This document shows, in pieces, positions 43,049-52,012 of a stretch of 64,000 bases of DNA. Position numbers and translations under genes: made by a program. Below the pieces are notes generated by a model. The model saw only the letters and a program-made list of their open reading frames with translations. It ran no database searches and was not told the DNA's origin. Within the stretch, counting starts at the first letter, position 1. Every line of letters starts with the position of its first letter. Origin of the DNA: Paracoccaceae bacterium (lineage in GTDB: Bacteria; Pseudomonadota; Alphaproteobacteria; Rhodobacterales; Rhodobacteraceae); contig JAHRYM010000002.1 in assembly GCA_020622085.1 (NCBI GenBank), positions 1,078,895 through 1,142,894 on the forward strand, read 5' to 3'.

Positions 43049-45193
43049 TCAAGCCTCTTCGGTGTCTTTCTTCTCGGGCGCGATTTCCTGGCCGGTTTCC
43101 TGGTCGACCATCTTCATGCCCAGACGAACCTTGCCGCGATCGTCGAAGCCCAGAAGCTTGACCTTCACTTCCTGGCCTTCCTTCAGGATCTCGTTCGGGT
43201 GGTTCAGGCGCTTCGATGCAATCTGGCTGACGTGCACCAGGCCGTCGCGCTTGCCGAAGAAGTTCACGAAAGCGCCGAAGTCGACCAGTTTCACCACCTT
43301 GCCGGTATAAACATGGCCTTCTTCCGGTTCGGCCACGATCGACCAGATCATCTCATGCGCCTTCTTGATCGAATCGGCATTGGCCGAGGCGATCTTGATG
43401 GTGCCGTCGTCGTTGATATCGACCTTGGCGCCCGACACTTCGACGATTTCGCGGATGACCTTGCCGCCCGATCCGATGACTTCACGGATCTTGTCGGTCG
43501 GGATCTGCATGGTTTCGATCCGCGGCGCATGGGCCGAAAACTCGCTGCGGCCTTCGGTCAGCGCCTTGGACATTTCACCCAGGATGTGCATCCGACCGTC
43601 CTTGGCCTGCGCCAAAGCCTGTTCCATGATCGCCGGCGTGATGCCTGCCACCTTGATGTCCATCTGCAGGCTGGTGATGCCGTTCGCGGTGCCGGCCACC
43701 TTGAAGTCCATGTCGCCGAGGTGGTCTTCGTCACCCAGGATGTCGGTCAGGACCGCCCATTTGCCATCGTCTTCCAGGATCAGGCCCATCGCCACGCCAG
43801 CGACCGGCGCCTTCAGCGGCACGCCTGCGTCCATCATCGACAAGGACGAACCGCAGACCGTCGCCATCGAGGACGAGCCATTCGATTCGGTGATCTCGGA
43901 CACGATGCGGATCGTGTAGGGGAAATCGGTCGGCGCCGGCAGCACGGCTTGCAGCGCGCGCCATGCCAGTTTGCCGTGGCCGATTTCACGACGGCCCGGA
44001 GGGCCGAAGCGCCCGACTTCTCCCACCGAATAGGGCGGGAAGTTGTAGTGCAGCAGGAAGTTCGACCGGAAATTGCCGTGCAGCGCGTCGATGATCTGTT
44101 CGTCGTCACCGGTGCCCAGCGTGGTGATGACCAGGCCCTGGGTTTCGCCGCGGGTGAACAGGGCCGAACCGTGCGTGCGCGGCAGGATGCCGACTTCCGA
44201 CACGATCGGGCGGACGGTGCGGGTGTCGCGGCCGTCGATGCGCTTGCCGTTTGCCACCACGTCGCCGCGCAGGATCGCGCTTTCCAGCTTCTTCAGCGCC
44301 GGGCCAAGATTGGCGTCGGCCAGTTCTTCTTCGCTGAGGCTCGCCTTGATCGCGGCTTTCGCGGCTTCGATGGTGTTCTGACGTTCGGACTTGTTGAGGA
44401 TGGCATAGGCCGCCCGCATCTTGTCTTCGCCCGCAGCCTTCACCTTGGCATACAGCGCCGAATAATCCGGAGCCTGGAAATCGAACGGCTCTTTCGCGGC
44501 TTCTTCGGCGAAGTCGATGATCAGGTCGATCACCGGCTGCATCGCGTCATGGCCGAACTTCACCGCGCCCAGCATTTCGGCTTCGGTCAGCTCATAGGCT
44601 TCGGATTCGACCATCATCACGGCGTCCTTGGTGCCGGCGATGACCAGATCCAGGCGCTGTTCGGGGTTCGAACGCAGGTTGTCCATATCCGCCACGTCGG
44701 GGTTCAGGACATATTCGCCGTTCGCGAATCCGACGCGCGCCGCGCCGATCGGACCCATGAAGGGCACGCCCGAAATCGTCAGCGCCGCCGAGGTGGCGAT
44801 CATCGCGACGATGTCGGGGTCATTGACCAGGTCGTGCGACAGCACGGTGGCGATGACCAGGACTTCGTTCTTGAAGCCATCGACGAACAGCGGGCGGATC
44901 GGACGGTCGATCAGGCGCGAGGTCAGCGTTTCCTTTTCGGAAGGACGGCCTTCGCGCTTGAAGAAGCCGCCCGGGATCTTGCCGGCGGCATAGGTCTTTT
45001 CCTGGTAATGGACGGTCAGGGGGAAGAAGTCCTGGCCCGGCTTCGGCGCGCGGGCATAGGTCACGTTGGCCATGACCGAGGTTTCACCCAGCGTGGCGAC
45101 GACAGAGCCATCGGCCTGACGGGCGATCTTCCCCGTTTCCAGCGTGAGCGTTTCCTGGCCCCACTGGATGGATTTCTTTGTAACGTTAAACAT
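43049..45193 (-). CDS. pnp: Polyribonucleotide nucleotidyltransferase
   Basis: [40 protein letters not shown] and S1 domains. Confidence 0.97.
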   Translation of the reverse strand: MFNVTKKSIQWGQETLTLETGKIARQADGSVVATLGETSVMANVTYARAPKPGQDFFPLTVHYQEKTYAAGKIPGGFFKREGRPSEKETLTSRLIDRPIRPLFVDGFKNEVLVIATVLSHDLVNDPDIVAMIATSAALTISGVPFMGPIGAARVGFANGEYVLNPDVADMDNLRSNPEQRLDLVIAGTKDAVMMVESEAYELTEAEMLGAVKFGHDAMQPVIDLIIDFAEEAAKEPFDFQAPDYSALYAKVKAAGEDKMRAAYAILNKSERQNTIEAAKAAIKASLSEEELADANLGPALKKLESAILRGDVVANGKRIDGRDTRTVRPIVSEVGILPRTHGSALFTRGETQGLVITTLGTGDDEQIIDALHGNFRSNFLLHYNFPPYSVGEVGRFGPPGRREIGHGKLAWRALQAVLPAPTDFPYTIRIVSEITESNGSSSMATVCGSSLSMMDAGVPLKAPVAGVAMGLILEDDGKWAVLTDILGDEDHLGDMDFKVAGTANGITSLQMDIKVAGITPAIMEQALAQAKDGRMHILGEMSKALTEGRSEFSAHAPRIETMQIPTDKIREVIGSGGKVIREIVEVSGAKVDINDDGTIKIASANADSIKKAHEMIWSIVAEPEEGHVYTGKVVKLVDFGAFVNFFGKRDGLVHVSQIASKRLNHPNEILKEGQEVKVKLLGFDDRGKVRLGMKMVDQETGQEIAPEKKDTEEA

Positions 45194-45380
45194 GCGTTTT
45201 CCTATCTCGCGCAGGGACCCTCCCCGCGCATGTTGCCTTTCGGCGTTTCGTACGGGCCCCATGCCCGTGGCCCCTTGCTTGTCTTGCCGCCCGTCCTCCG
45301 AGGCCCGGGAGGGAGGCACCTGGCCTTGACAGGCCCGTTTGGTAAAACAGCCCCCGAATGCCCGGGGGATGGAAGTGAAA

Positions 45381-45406
45381 CGCCCCGGCGGTTGGACCGT
45401 CGGGGC
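45381..45406 (-). terminator. Hairpin between rpsO and pnp (terminator or RNase processing site)
   Basis: CGCCCCGACGG-TCCAA-CCGCCGGGGCG inverted repeat downstream of rpsO. Confidence 0.5.
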
Positions 45407-45416
45407 GAATCTTACA

Positions 45417-45686
45417 TCAGCGGCGCAGGCCCAGACGCGCGATCAGCGACGCGTAGCGCCCCTGATCCTTCGCCTTGAGGTAGTCCAGCAGCTTGCGGCG
45501 CTGGGCGACCATCATCAACAGGCCCCGGCGCGAATGGTTGTCCTTCGCATGGGACTTGAAGTGTTCGGTCAGCGTGGCGATGCGCGACGACAGGATCGCA
45601 ACCTGGACTTCCGGCGAACCGGTATCGCCCGGCTTGGTGCCGAATTCCTTGATGACGCGAGCTTTTTCCTCGACGGTGATCGACAT
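45417..45686 (-). CDS. rpsO: 30S ribosomal protein S15
   Basis: 89 aa [46 protein letters not shown]. Confidence 0.97.
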   Translation of the reverse strand: MSITVEEKARVIKEFGTKPGDTGSPEVQVAILSSRIATLTEHFKSHAKDNHSRRGLLMMVAQRRKLLDYLKAKDQGRYASLIARLGLRR

Positions 45687-45857
45687 CGGGATCTCCTTTC
45701 AAAAGAGAGGGGTTATGGCGCAGGCCGGGATGTCGTCCAGCAAGGCCCGTGGAGAGGTCCGCCCGAAAGCCTTGCGGCCAAACGGAACGGATGCGCGCCT
45801 ATACGGGAAAACCGCCAAAAAGGAAAGCGGCAATCCGGCAATGGCCCGAGCGCGGCC

Positions 45858-46511
45858 CTAGAACGGGCAGGGCGCGGTAAAGGTCATGCCCTTGCCGTGT
45901 TCAGGATGACGGAAGCGCAGCGATTCCGCGTGCAGCATCAGGCGCGGGAAATCGCGCGCCGGGCCTTCCGCATACAAGGGATCGCCCAGGATCGGATGGC
46001 CCAGCGCCTGGCAATGCACCCGCAGCTGGTGGCTGCGCCCCGTCACCGGCATCAGCCGCACGCGGGTCGTGCCATCGGGATCGTGGCGCAGCACCCGCCA
46101 GTCCGTCACCGAAGGCTTGCCGGTCTCATGGTTCACATGCTGGCGCGGGCGGTTCGGCCAATCGACGATCAGCGGCAGATCGACCCGGCCCTCGCGCGGC
46201 TCCAGATGGCCCCAAAGCCGCGCCAGATAGACCTTCTTCGTGCGGCGATTTTCAAATTCCTGCCCCAGATGGCGCTGGGCATGGCGGGTCAGGGCAAAGA
46301 CCATGATGCCCGAGGTGTCCAGATCAAGCCGGTGCACCAGAAGTGCCTCGGGGTGGATCTTCAGGACGCGGGACATCATGCAATCGGCCAGATGTTCGCC
46401 CTTGCCCGGCACCGAAAGAAGCCCCGCCGGCTTGTCGACGACCAGCACCTCGTGATCGGCATGGATCACGCGGACCGGTTCATCGGGGGGCGCATAGGTG
46501 AAATCGCTCAT
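45858..46511 (-). CDS. RluA-family pseudouridine synthase
   Basis: VVDKPAGLLSVPGKG; LLVHRLDLDTSGIMVFALT. Confidence 0.92.
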   Translation of the reverse strand: MSDFTYAPPDEPVRVIHADHEVLVVDKPAGLLSVPGKGEHLADCMMSRVLKIHPEALLVHRLDLDTSGIMVFALTRHAQRHLGQEFENRRTKKVYLARLWGHLEPREGRVDLPLIVDWPNRPRQHVNHETGKPSVTDWRVLRHDPDGTTRVRLMPVTGRSHQLRVHCQALGHPILGDPLYAEGPARDFPRLMLHAESLRFRHPEHGKGMTFTAPCPF

Positions 46512-46551
46512 GGGGCGCGCGCATAGCACGACGGGCAGGCAGCGGCGAGGG

Positions 46552-47448
46552 TCAGACGACAACGTGGCCGTCATCCCGCAGGCGGTCGGCGATGGCGGCA
46601 ATATGGGCGGGCGTGGTTTCACAGCATCCGCCGATGATCGTGGCGCCCAGAGCCACCCAGCGCAGGGCAAAATCGGCGTAAAGGGCGGGCGTCATCTCGG
46701 GCCGGGGCGAGAGGGAGTCGACGGTCGGATCGTCCTTCAGGAAGTCGGTGGTGATCTGCCGGAAGCCGTTCGCATAGGCGCCGAAGGGCAGGCCGAAGCC
46801 CGAAAATACCTGCAATGCTGCCTCCATCGCCTCGGGAGTCGAGCAGTTCGCCAGAACCGCCAGCGCCCCGTTGGCCCGCAATATCGGCGCCAGATCCGCG
46901 ACAGGCTCACCCGAGCGCAGTCGGCTGCCTTCGGTGTCATCGACCGTGACGGAAAGCCAGACAGGCCGGTAAGCCGCCCGTGCGCCTTCCAGCACCGCCT
47001 GCGCATGGGCAATCGAGGCGACGGTTTCCGCGATCAGAAGGTCGACATGCGGAGCCAGAAGCTGCGCCACCTCGGCATAGCGGGCAACGGCAGCCGCATG
47101 GGCTGGAAAGACCTCGGGCCGATAGGAGGCAACGAGCGGCCCCAGCGATCCGGCAACGCGACCCGATCCATGCTTGTCCCGGGCCATATTCGCCTCGGAC
47201 AGGGCCTGAAGGTGCAGATCCTTGAACCGGTGATCAATGCCGAACTTCTCGAGCCGGTCGTGGTGGATCGCATAGGTGTTGGCGGTGGCAACGGTTGCGC
47301 CTGCCGCGAAATAGTCGGCGTGGATGCGGCAAACGAGGCCGGGGTGGTCGATCATCACGCGGGTCGCCCAAAGTGGCGTCGGCGCATCGCCTGACCGATT
47401 GATCAGTTCCTGCCCCATGCCGCCGTCCAGAAGTGTGATCTCGGTCAT
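46552..47448 (-). CDS. Homocysteine S-methyltransferase family protein
   Basis: LLDGGMGQELINRSGDA...; C-terminal TIIGGCCETTPAHIAAI zinc-ligand motif. Confidence 0.9.
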   Translation of the reverse strand: MTEITLLDGGMGQELINRSGDAPTPLWATRVMIDHPGLVCRIHADYFAAGATVATANTYAIHHDRLEKFGIDHRFKDLHLQALSEANMARDKHGSGRVAGSLGPLVASYRPEVFPAHAAAVARYAEVAQLLAPHVDLLIAETVASIAHAQAVLEGARAAYRPVWLSVTVDDTEGSRLRSGEPVADLAPILRANGALAVLANCSTPEAMEAALQVFSGFGLPFGAYANGFRQITTDFLKDDPTVDSLSPRPEMTPALYADFALRWVALGATIIGGCCETTPAHIAAIADRLRDDGHVVV

Positions 47449-47675
47449 CGGTGTTCTGCCTTCGCCCTTTGGCCAGACCGGGGCCGGGTCAAAGTCCTGA
47501 CGGCACCGGATTCATCAAGGCCCGCAGACTGCACCATGTGGCAAGGCCGGGCAAGTTCTCCGGCGCCATCAGCCGGGTGCGTATTCTTCGCGCTCAGGGG
47601 GCAGGTCGGGCGTTGAACGGGCTTGCTGCCTTCTGCGGGGCTGTCCCTGGCCGTCCCCGGAACCACGTCAATCGA

Positions 47676-47689
47676 CCGAACCGGACCTA
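47676..47689 (+). promoter_or_regulatory. Putative operator upstream of haoA (14-bp element shared with the MocR promoter)
   Basis: CCGAACCGGACCTA, identical to 50443-50456. Confidence 0.5.
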
Positions 47690-47777
47690 CACCGCCGGGC
47701 CGGCCTTCCGCAGTCTGAAACGGACGGGACTCTCTTCCTTTTTGGAGGGGCCTGCGGATGCGTGGGAGGAACGGGAG

Positions 47778-49382
47778 ATGATTTGGACCTCAAGATGGCC
47801 GGGCTGGAGGGGCATTGTCGTCGTGACGGCCGCGGTTTTCGTCCTGGACAGCGAACCCGTCCGGGCAGAAGGCTGGCCCACGGTGCCGGACGAACTGTTC
47901 ACCGCGCTGGGGCTGACGCGCGATGTGTCGGCCAGCGACCTTTATGCGGCGGTCGCGGCGCGCTACTACGACCAGGCCAAGGGTTATGGCGAGGGCAAGT
48001 TCTCCGAGATGTGGGAACCGACCGCTCTGGCACGCTACCTGGACCCCGGCCTCTATCAGGGCCGCGAGGCTCTGGATTTCGAGGTCACAAGCGCGGATTG
48101 CGCCACCTGCCATGAAACCGTGACCCCCGGCTGGGTCCATGCCGCGAACCGCAGCGTGCACGCCGACCTTCAGGCCCTGCGCGCCCTGCCGGCGGATGAT
48201 CCCCGGGCCTACAAAGTCGAGCATCTGGACGAGGTCGAGGCCAACCTGCGCACCATGGGCAAGCTGGCCGAGGGCGAGGTTCTGGCCGAGGTCGCCTGCG
48301 CCGATTGCCACATGGGCGTCGGCGTGAAGGCCGGAAACCACAAGACCGACCTGCGCCTGCCCGACGGCGCGGCCTGTGGCCAGTGCCACGTCCGCCAGTT
48401 CTCGGAGCGCGAGTCCGAGCGCGACACCCTGACCTGGCCGCAGGACCAATGGCCCGCCGGACGGCCGAGCCACGCCCTGTCGATGATCGCCAACTACGAG
48501 ACCGCGATCTGGGCCGGGATGGCCGAACGCGAGGTGGCCGAGGGCTGCACCATGTGCCACACCACCCAGACCAGCTGCAACCAGTGCCACACCCGGCACG
48601 AATTCTCGGCCGCGCAGGCGCGCAAGCCCGAGATGTGCGCCAACTGCCACAACGGCGTCGATCACAACGAGTTCGAGAACTACATGATGTCGCGCCACGG
48701 CCTGATCTACCAGACCAACGGCGACAACTGGAACTGGGAGGCGCCGCTGTCCGAAGCCTTCGCCTCGGCCGGCTACAACGCGCCGACCTGCCAGACCTGC
48801 CACATGAGCGTGAATGGCGAATACAGCCACAACCTTGTGCAGAAGGTGCGCTGGGGCTTCAACCCGATGCCCTCGATCGCCGAGAACCTGGATCATCCCT
48901 GGTTCCAGGCCCGCAAGGAGCTTTGGGTCGCCACCTGCACCCAGTGCCACGCGCCCAGCTTCGCCACCAGCTATCTCGACATGATGGACCAGGGCACGAT
49001 CCAGGGCATCGGGCTGGTGCAAGAGGCCGATGCGGTGGTCAAGAAGCTCTACGAGGACGGGCTGCTGGTCGGTCAGGCCGACAACCGCCCGGCCCCGCCG
49101 GCCCCGGATGCCGACACGCATGGCGGCTTCTTCGGGCTGTTCTGGACCAAGGGCAACAACCCCAGCGCGGTCGAGCATGAGTATGCCCAGATGTGGGAGC
49201 AGGAGATCATGCGCCACTTCAAGGGCCTGGCGCATGTCAACCCCGGCGGCTTCACCTACAGCTACGGTTGGTCGGAGCTGATCGGCTCGCTGGCACGGAT
49301 CCGCGACGAGGATACCCGCCTGCGCGAAGGCGCGGCCCTGGAGAAGCGCATCGAGGCGCTGGAGGCGGCGGGCGGCGACTGA
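47778..49382 (+). CDS. haoA: Octaheme hydroxylamine oxidoreductase
   Basis: Eight CXXCH (CATCH, CADCH, CGQCH, CTMCH, CNQCH, CANCH, CQTCH, CTQCH); signal peptide MIWTSRWPGWRGIVVVTAAVFVLDSEPVRA; GGGAGGA Shine-Dalgarno before ATG 47778; followed by haoB. Confidence 0.9.
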   Translation: MIWTSRWPGWRGIVVVTAAVFVLDSEPVRAEGWPTVPDELFTALGLTRDVSASDLYAAVAARYYDQAKGYGEGKFSEMWEPTALARYLDPGLYQGREALDFEVTSADCATCHETVTPGWVHAANRSVHADLQALRALPADDPRAYKVEHLDEVEANLRTMGKLAEGEVLAEVACADCHMGVGVKAGNHKTDLRLPDGAACGQCHVRQFSERESERDTLTWPQDQWPAGRPSHALSMIANYETAIWAGMAEREVAEGCTMCHTTQTSCNQCHTRHEFSAAQARKPEMCANCHNGVDHNEFENYMMSRHGLIYQTNGDNWNWEAPLSEAFASAGYNAPTCQTCHMSVNGEYSHNLVQKVRWGFNPMPSIAENLDHPWFQARKELWVATCTQCHAPSFATSYLDMMDQGTIQGIGLVQEADAVVKKLYEDGLLVGQADNRPAPPAPDADTHGGFFGLFWTKGNNPSAVEHEYAQMWEQEIMRHFKGLAHVNPGGFTYSYGWSELIGSLARIRDEDTRLREGAALEKRIEALEAAGGD

Positions 49383-49406
49383 GACCGCCCGGCGCAAGCG
49401 AAAGAC

Positions 49407-49436
49407 CAGGCCCGCCGCCCTGTGGTGGCGGGCCTG
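49407..49436 (+). other. Strong intercistronic stem-loop between haoA and haoB
   Basis: CAGGCCCGCCGCC-CTGT-GGTGGCGGGCCTG, 13-bp stem with one G-U, no T-tract. Confidence 0.75.
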
Positions 49437-49458
49437 CCACAACAGGGGGGCAGGTGCG

Positions 49459-50433
49459 ATGATCGGGATGACGGTGGGAAGACTGGGCCTCGGGCTGGTT
49501 CTGGCATTAGGTCTTGCAGGGGCGGGACTGGCGCAGACCCATGACTACCTTGCCAGCGATGCCGCGCCCTCCGAAGCGGCGGCCGGGCTGGCCGGGCGGC
49601 TGGGGGGCACGGCGACGGTGCTGGACCTGGTGGCCGAGGGCGAGGCGCGGCCGCTGGCGGAGGTCGAGGTCGCGACCCTGCCCGATGGCACGACACGGCT
49701 TCTGGGCTGGGCCGCGCTGACCCCGGCCCCGATCCTGCGCCGCGACATCCGCGCCGACGAGGATCTGGCGCTGGTCGAGGCGCTGCAGAAATACCTGCCG
49801 CCCGACAGCACGATCCTGGCCTTCCCCGGCCTGTCGCGGCGGCTGGCCCCGCTGGTCGCGGCGCGCTTCCCGCTGGCCAAGGAGGCCGAGCCGCTGGTCA
49901 TGCCGCAGCCCTGGGCGGGGCAGGGGGACGCCGTGGCCACCATCGAGACGGCGCAATGGGGCGGGCCTGCCGCCGAAAGCCTGCCGCAGGGTCCGGCACC
50001 CGACCTGACCGCTGGGCTGGTCGATGCGCTGCTCAGCGAGGACCGGACCGGCGCGGCGCGGCTGAAGATCATGGCGGGCGAGGGTTCGGCCTATGTGCTG
50101 GTCCATATCGACGACGCCTACCAGTTGGGCCTGCTGCGCCCCGGCCGCATGGCGATGACGCAACGGCTGTTCACGGCCAAGGGCTTCTCGCATGATCTCG
50201 CGCGCGAGGCCCGGCGCTGGGGGCAGGAGAACGACAAGGTCGCCTGGGCCGTCTCGCGCGATGCCGAGGGTCGGCTGCGCGGGCATTATCTGGCCGAGGC
50301 CACCGAGACGACGACGCTGGTCGCCCGGCTCCTGCCCTTCAACACCAGCGAGATCGACGCGGTGCCGGGCCTTCGCCTTGTCTGGCAGCACGAGGGTTAC
50401 TGGCTTTACCGGATCGACGGCATCCGAAGCTGA
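49459..50433 (+). CDS. haoB: Hydroxylamine oxidation protein HaoB
   Basis: 324 aa, N-terminal signal/anchor helix, no cysteines; immediately downstream of haoA; HaoB-like. Confidence 0.8.
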   Translation: MIGMTVGRLGLGLVLALGLAGAGLAQTHDYLASDAAPSEAAAGLAGRLGGTATVLDLVAEGEARPLAEVEVATLPDGTTRLLGWAALTPAPILRRDIRADEDLALVEALQKYLPPDSTILAFPGLSRRLAPLVAARFPLAKEAEPLVMPQPWAGQGDAVATIETAQWGGPAAESLPQGPAPDLTAGLVDALLSEDRTGAARLKIMAGEGSAYVLVHIDDAYQLGLLRPGRMAMTQRLFTAKGFSHDLAREARRWGQENDKVAWAVSRDAEGRLRGHYLAEATETTTLVARLLPFNTSEIDAVPGLRLVWQHEGYWLYRIDGIRS

Positions 50434-50442
50434 CCCACTTCC

Positions 50443-50480
50443 CCGAACCGGACCTATAATAATTCCACATACCGGACTCA
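50443..50480 (+). promoter_or_regulatory. Putative promoter/operator of the MocR regulator
   Basis: Direct repeats ACCGGACCTA (50447) and ACCGGACTCA (50471) flanking TATAAT (50455-50460). Confidence 0.55.
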
Positions 50481-50526
50481 TCATTTGCCGGATCCGGGTT
50501 AGGATCATGGGGCCGGGGGGAAGCCC

Positions 50527-52011
50527 ATGCCGCTTGCACTTGTCATCGACGGGAATGACGGGCGAACGCTTCAGGATCAGGTCTTCGACCAGGTCCGCGC
50601 CCTGATCCTGTCGTCACGGCTGAAGTCGGGGTATCCGATGCCCGGCTCGCGCCTCTTGGCCGAGCATCTGGGCGTGTCGCGCAACACGGTGACGATCGCC
50701 TATGAAAAGCTGCTCAGCGAGGGCTATCTGGAGATCCGGCCCAATGTCGGCACTTTCGTGGCCCGCAACCTGCCCGACCCGGTGCCGGGGCAGCAGGCGG
50801 CGGCCCCGCTTGCACTGGTGCATGACACCGTGCCAAGGGCGGACACCCTGCTGGAGCGGATCGCGGCATCGGTCTTTCCGACCCAGGCCGTCGAACATCC
50901 GGCCGAAGGCAAGCTCAGGGTCGATTTCTGGCCCGGCCGGGTGAACCAGCGCAGCTTTCCCCTGACCGAATGGCGCCGCATCGTCGACGGCAAGCTGCGC
51001 CACGGGCTGCACAACCAGATCCGCTACGGCAATCCGCAGGGCGACGAGAAACTGCGCCGCGCCATCGCCGACCATCTGGGACCGGCGCGGGGCGTGGCCT
51101 GCGCGCCGGATGATGTCGTGATCGTCGGCGGCTCGCAGGACGGGCTGTCGCTGATCGCCCGGGCCATCGGCAATGAGGGCCGCGCCTTCCTGCACGAGAA
51201 CCCCTGCTATCAGGGCGCGCGCTTCCTGTTCGGCCATCTGGGCTTCCCCTGCCACCCGGTCCCGGTGGACCGCGACGGGCTGGTGGTCGAGGCCCTGCCC
51301 GAAATCCGCAACGCGGTGCTGTATGTCACGCCCTCGCATCAGTTTCCGACCGGCGTCACGCTCAGCCTGCCGCGTCGGCTGCGGCTTCTGGAATGGGCAT
51401 CGCGGACCGACAGCCTGATCATCGAGGACGATTACGACGGCGATTTCCGCTATGAGGGCGGGCCGCTGACCGCCTTGCGCGGGCTGGATCGGGCCGGGCG
51501 GGTGCTTTACCTTGGCACCTTTTCCAAGTCGATGGGCCCGGGGTTGCGGCTGGGCTTCATCGTCGGCTCGGACCGCAGCGCGCCGGCGCTGGCGCGCTGG
51601 AAGAAGCTGATGTCGAACGGCACGCCCTGGATCATCCAGGCGGCGATGGCCGAGTTTCTGGATTCGGGCGCCTTCCAGCGCCACTTGCGCCGCATCCGCG
51701 CCATGTATCGCCAGCGCCGTGACGTGCTCATCGACGCCATCGGCCAGCATTTCCCCGGCTCTGAAATCCTCGGGCGGCGCGGCGGGATGCATCTGGCCTG
51801 GCGGCTGCCCGAGACCGGCTGTGCGCGGCGGTTGCAGCAACTGGCCCTGACGCAGGGCATCGGGATCTACACGGTCGAGGATGGCGGTGCCTGCCTCAGT
51901 GCGCATGGCGACCGCCACGGCGATCTTCTGATGATGGGCTATGCGGCGACCGAGGAAGACGTGATCGCGCGGGCGATCGGGATCATGGCCCGGCTGGATG
52001 GGAGGGGATGA
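50527..52011 (+). CDS. MocR-type (GntR wHTH + class I aminotransferase fold) PLP-dependent transcriptional regulator
   Basis: N-terminal GSRLLAEHLGVSRNTVTIAYEKLLSEGYLEIRPNVGTFV; C-terminal IIEDDYDGDFRYEG and LGTFSKSMGPGLRLGF with PLP lysine. Confidence 0.93.
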   Translation: MPLALVIDGNDGRTLQDQVFDQVRALILSSRLKSGYPMPGSRLLAEHLGVSRNTVTIAYEKLLSEGYLEIRPNVGTFVARNLPDPVPGQQAAAPLALVHDTVPRADTLLERIAASVFPTQAVEHPAEGKLRVDFWPGRVNQRSFPLTEWRRIVDGKLRHGLHNQIRYGNPQGDEKLRRAIADHLGPARGVACAPDDVVIVGGSQDGLSLIARAIGNEGRAFLHENPCYQGARFLFGHLGFPCHPVPVDRDGLVVEALPEIRNAVLYVTPSHQFPTGVTLSLPRRLRLLEWASRTDSLIIEDDYDGDFRYEGGPLTALRGLDRAGRVLYLGTFSKSMGPGLRLGFIVGSDRSAPALARWKKLMSNGTPWIIQAAMAEFLDSGAFQRHLRRIRAMYRQRRDVLIDAIGQHFPGSEILGRRGGMHLAWRLPETGCARRLQQLALTQGIGIYTVEDGGACLSAHGDRHGDLLMMGYAATEEDVIARAIGIMARLDGRG

Positions 52012-52012
52012 G

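Noticed and set aside
43199-45478. 759-aa plus-strand ORF opposite pnp
   Set aside because: Antisense shadow of pnp.
47451-47777. N-terminal extension of the haoA ORF (109 residues before MIWTSRW)
   Set aside because: The extension runs through the putative operator and has no homology-like features; signal peptide and Shine-Dalgarno support ATG at 47778.
47778-49382. HaoA as NrfA or a tetrathionate/nitrite octaheme reductase
   Set aside because: Eight CXXCH and no CXXCK were seen, and haoB adjacency favours HAO; left as a check by phylogeny rather than fully excluded.
47790-49442. 550-aa minus-strand ORF opposite haoA
   Set aside because: Antisense shadow; the plus frame has eight CXXCH motifs, a signal peptide and a good ribosome-binding site.
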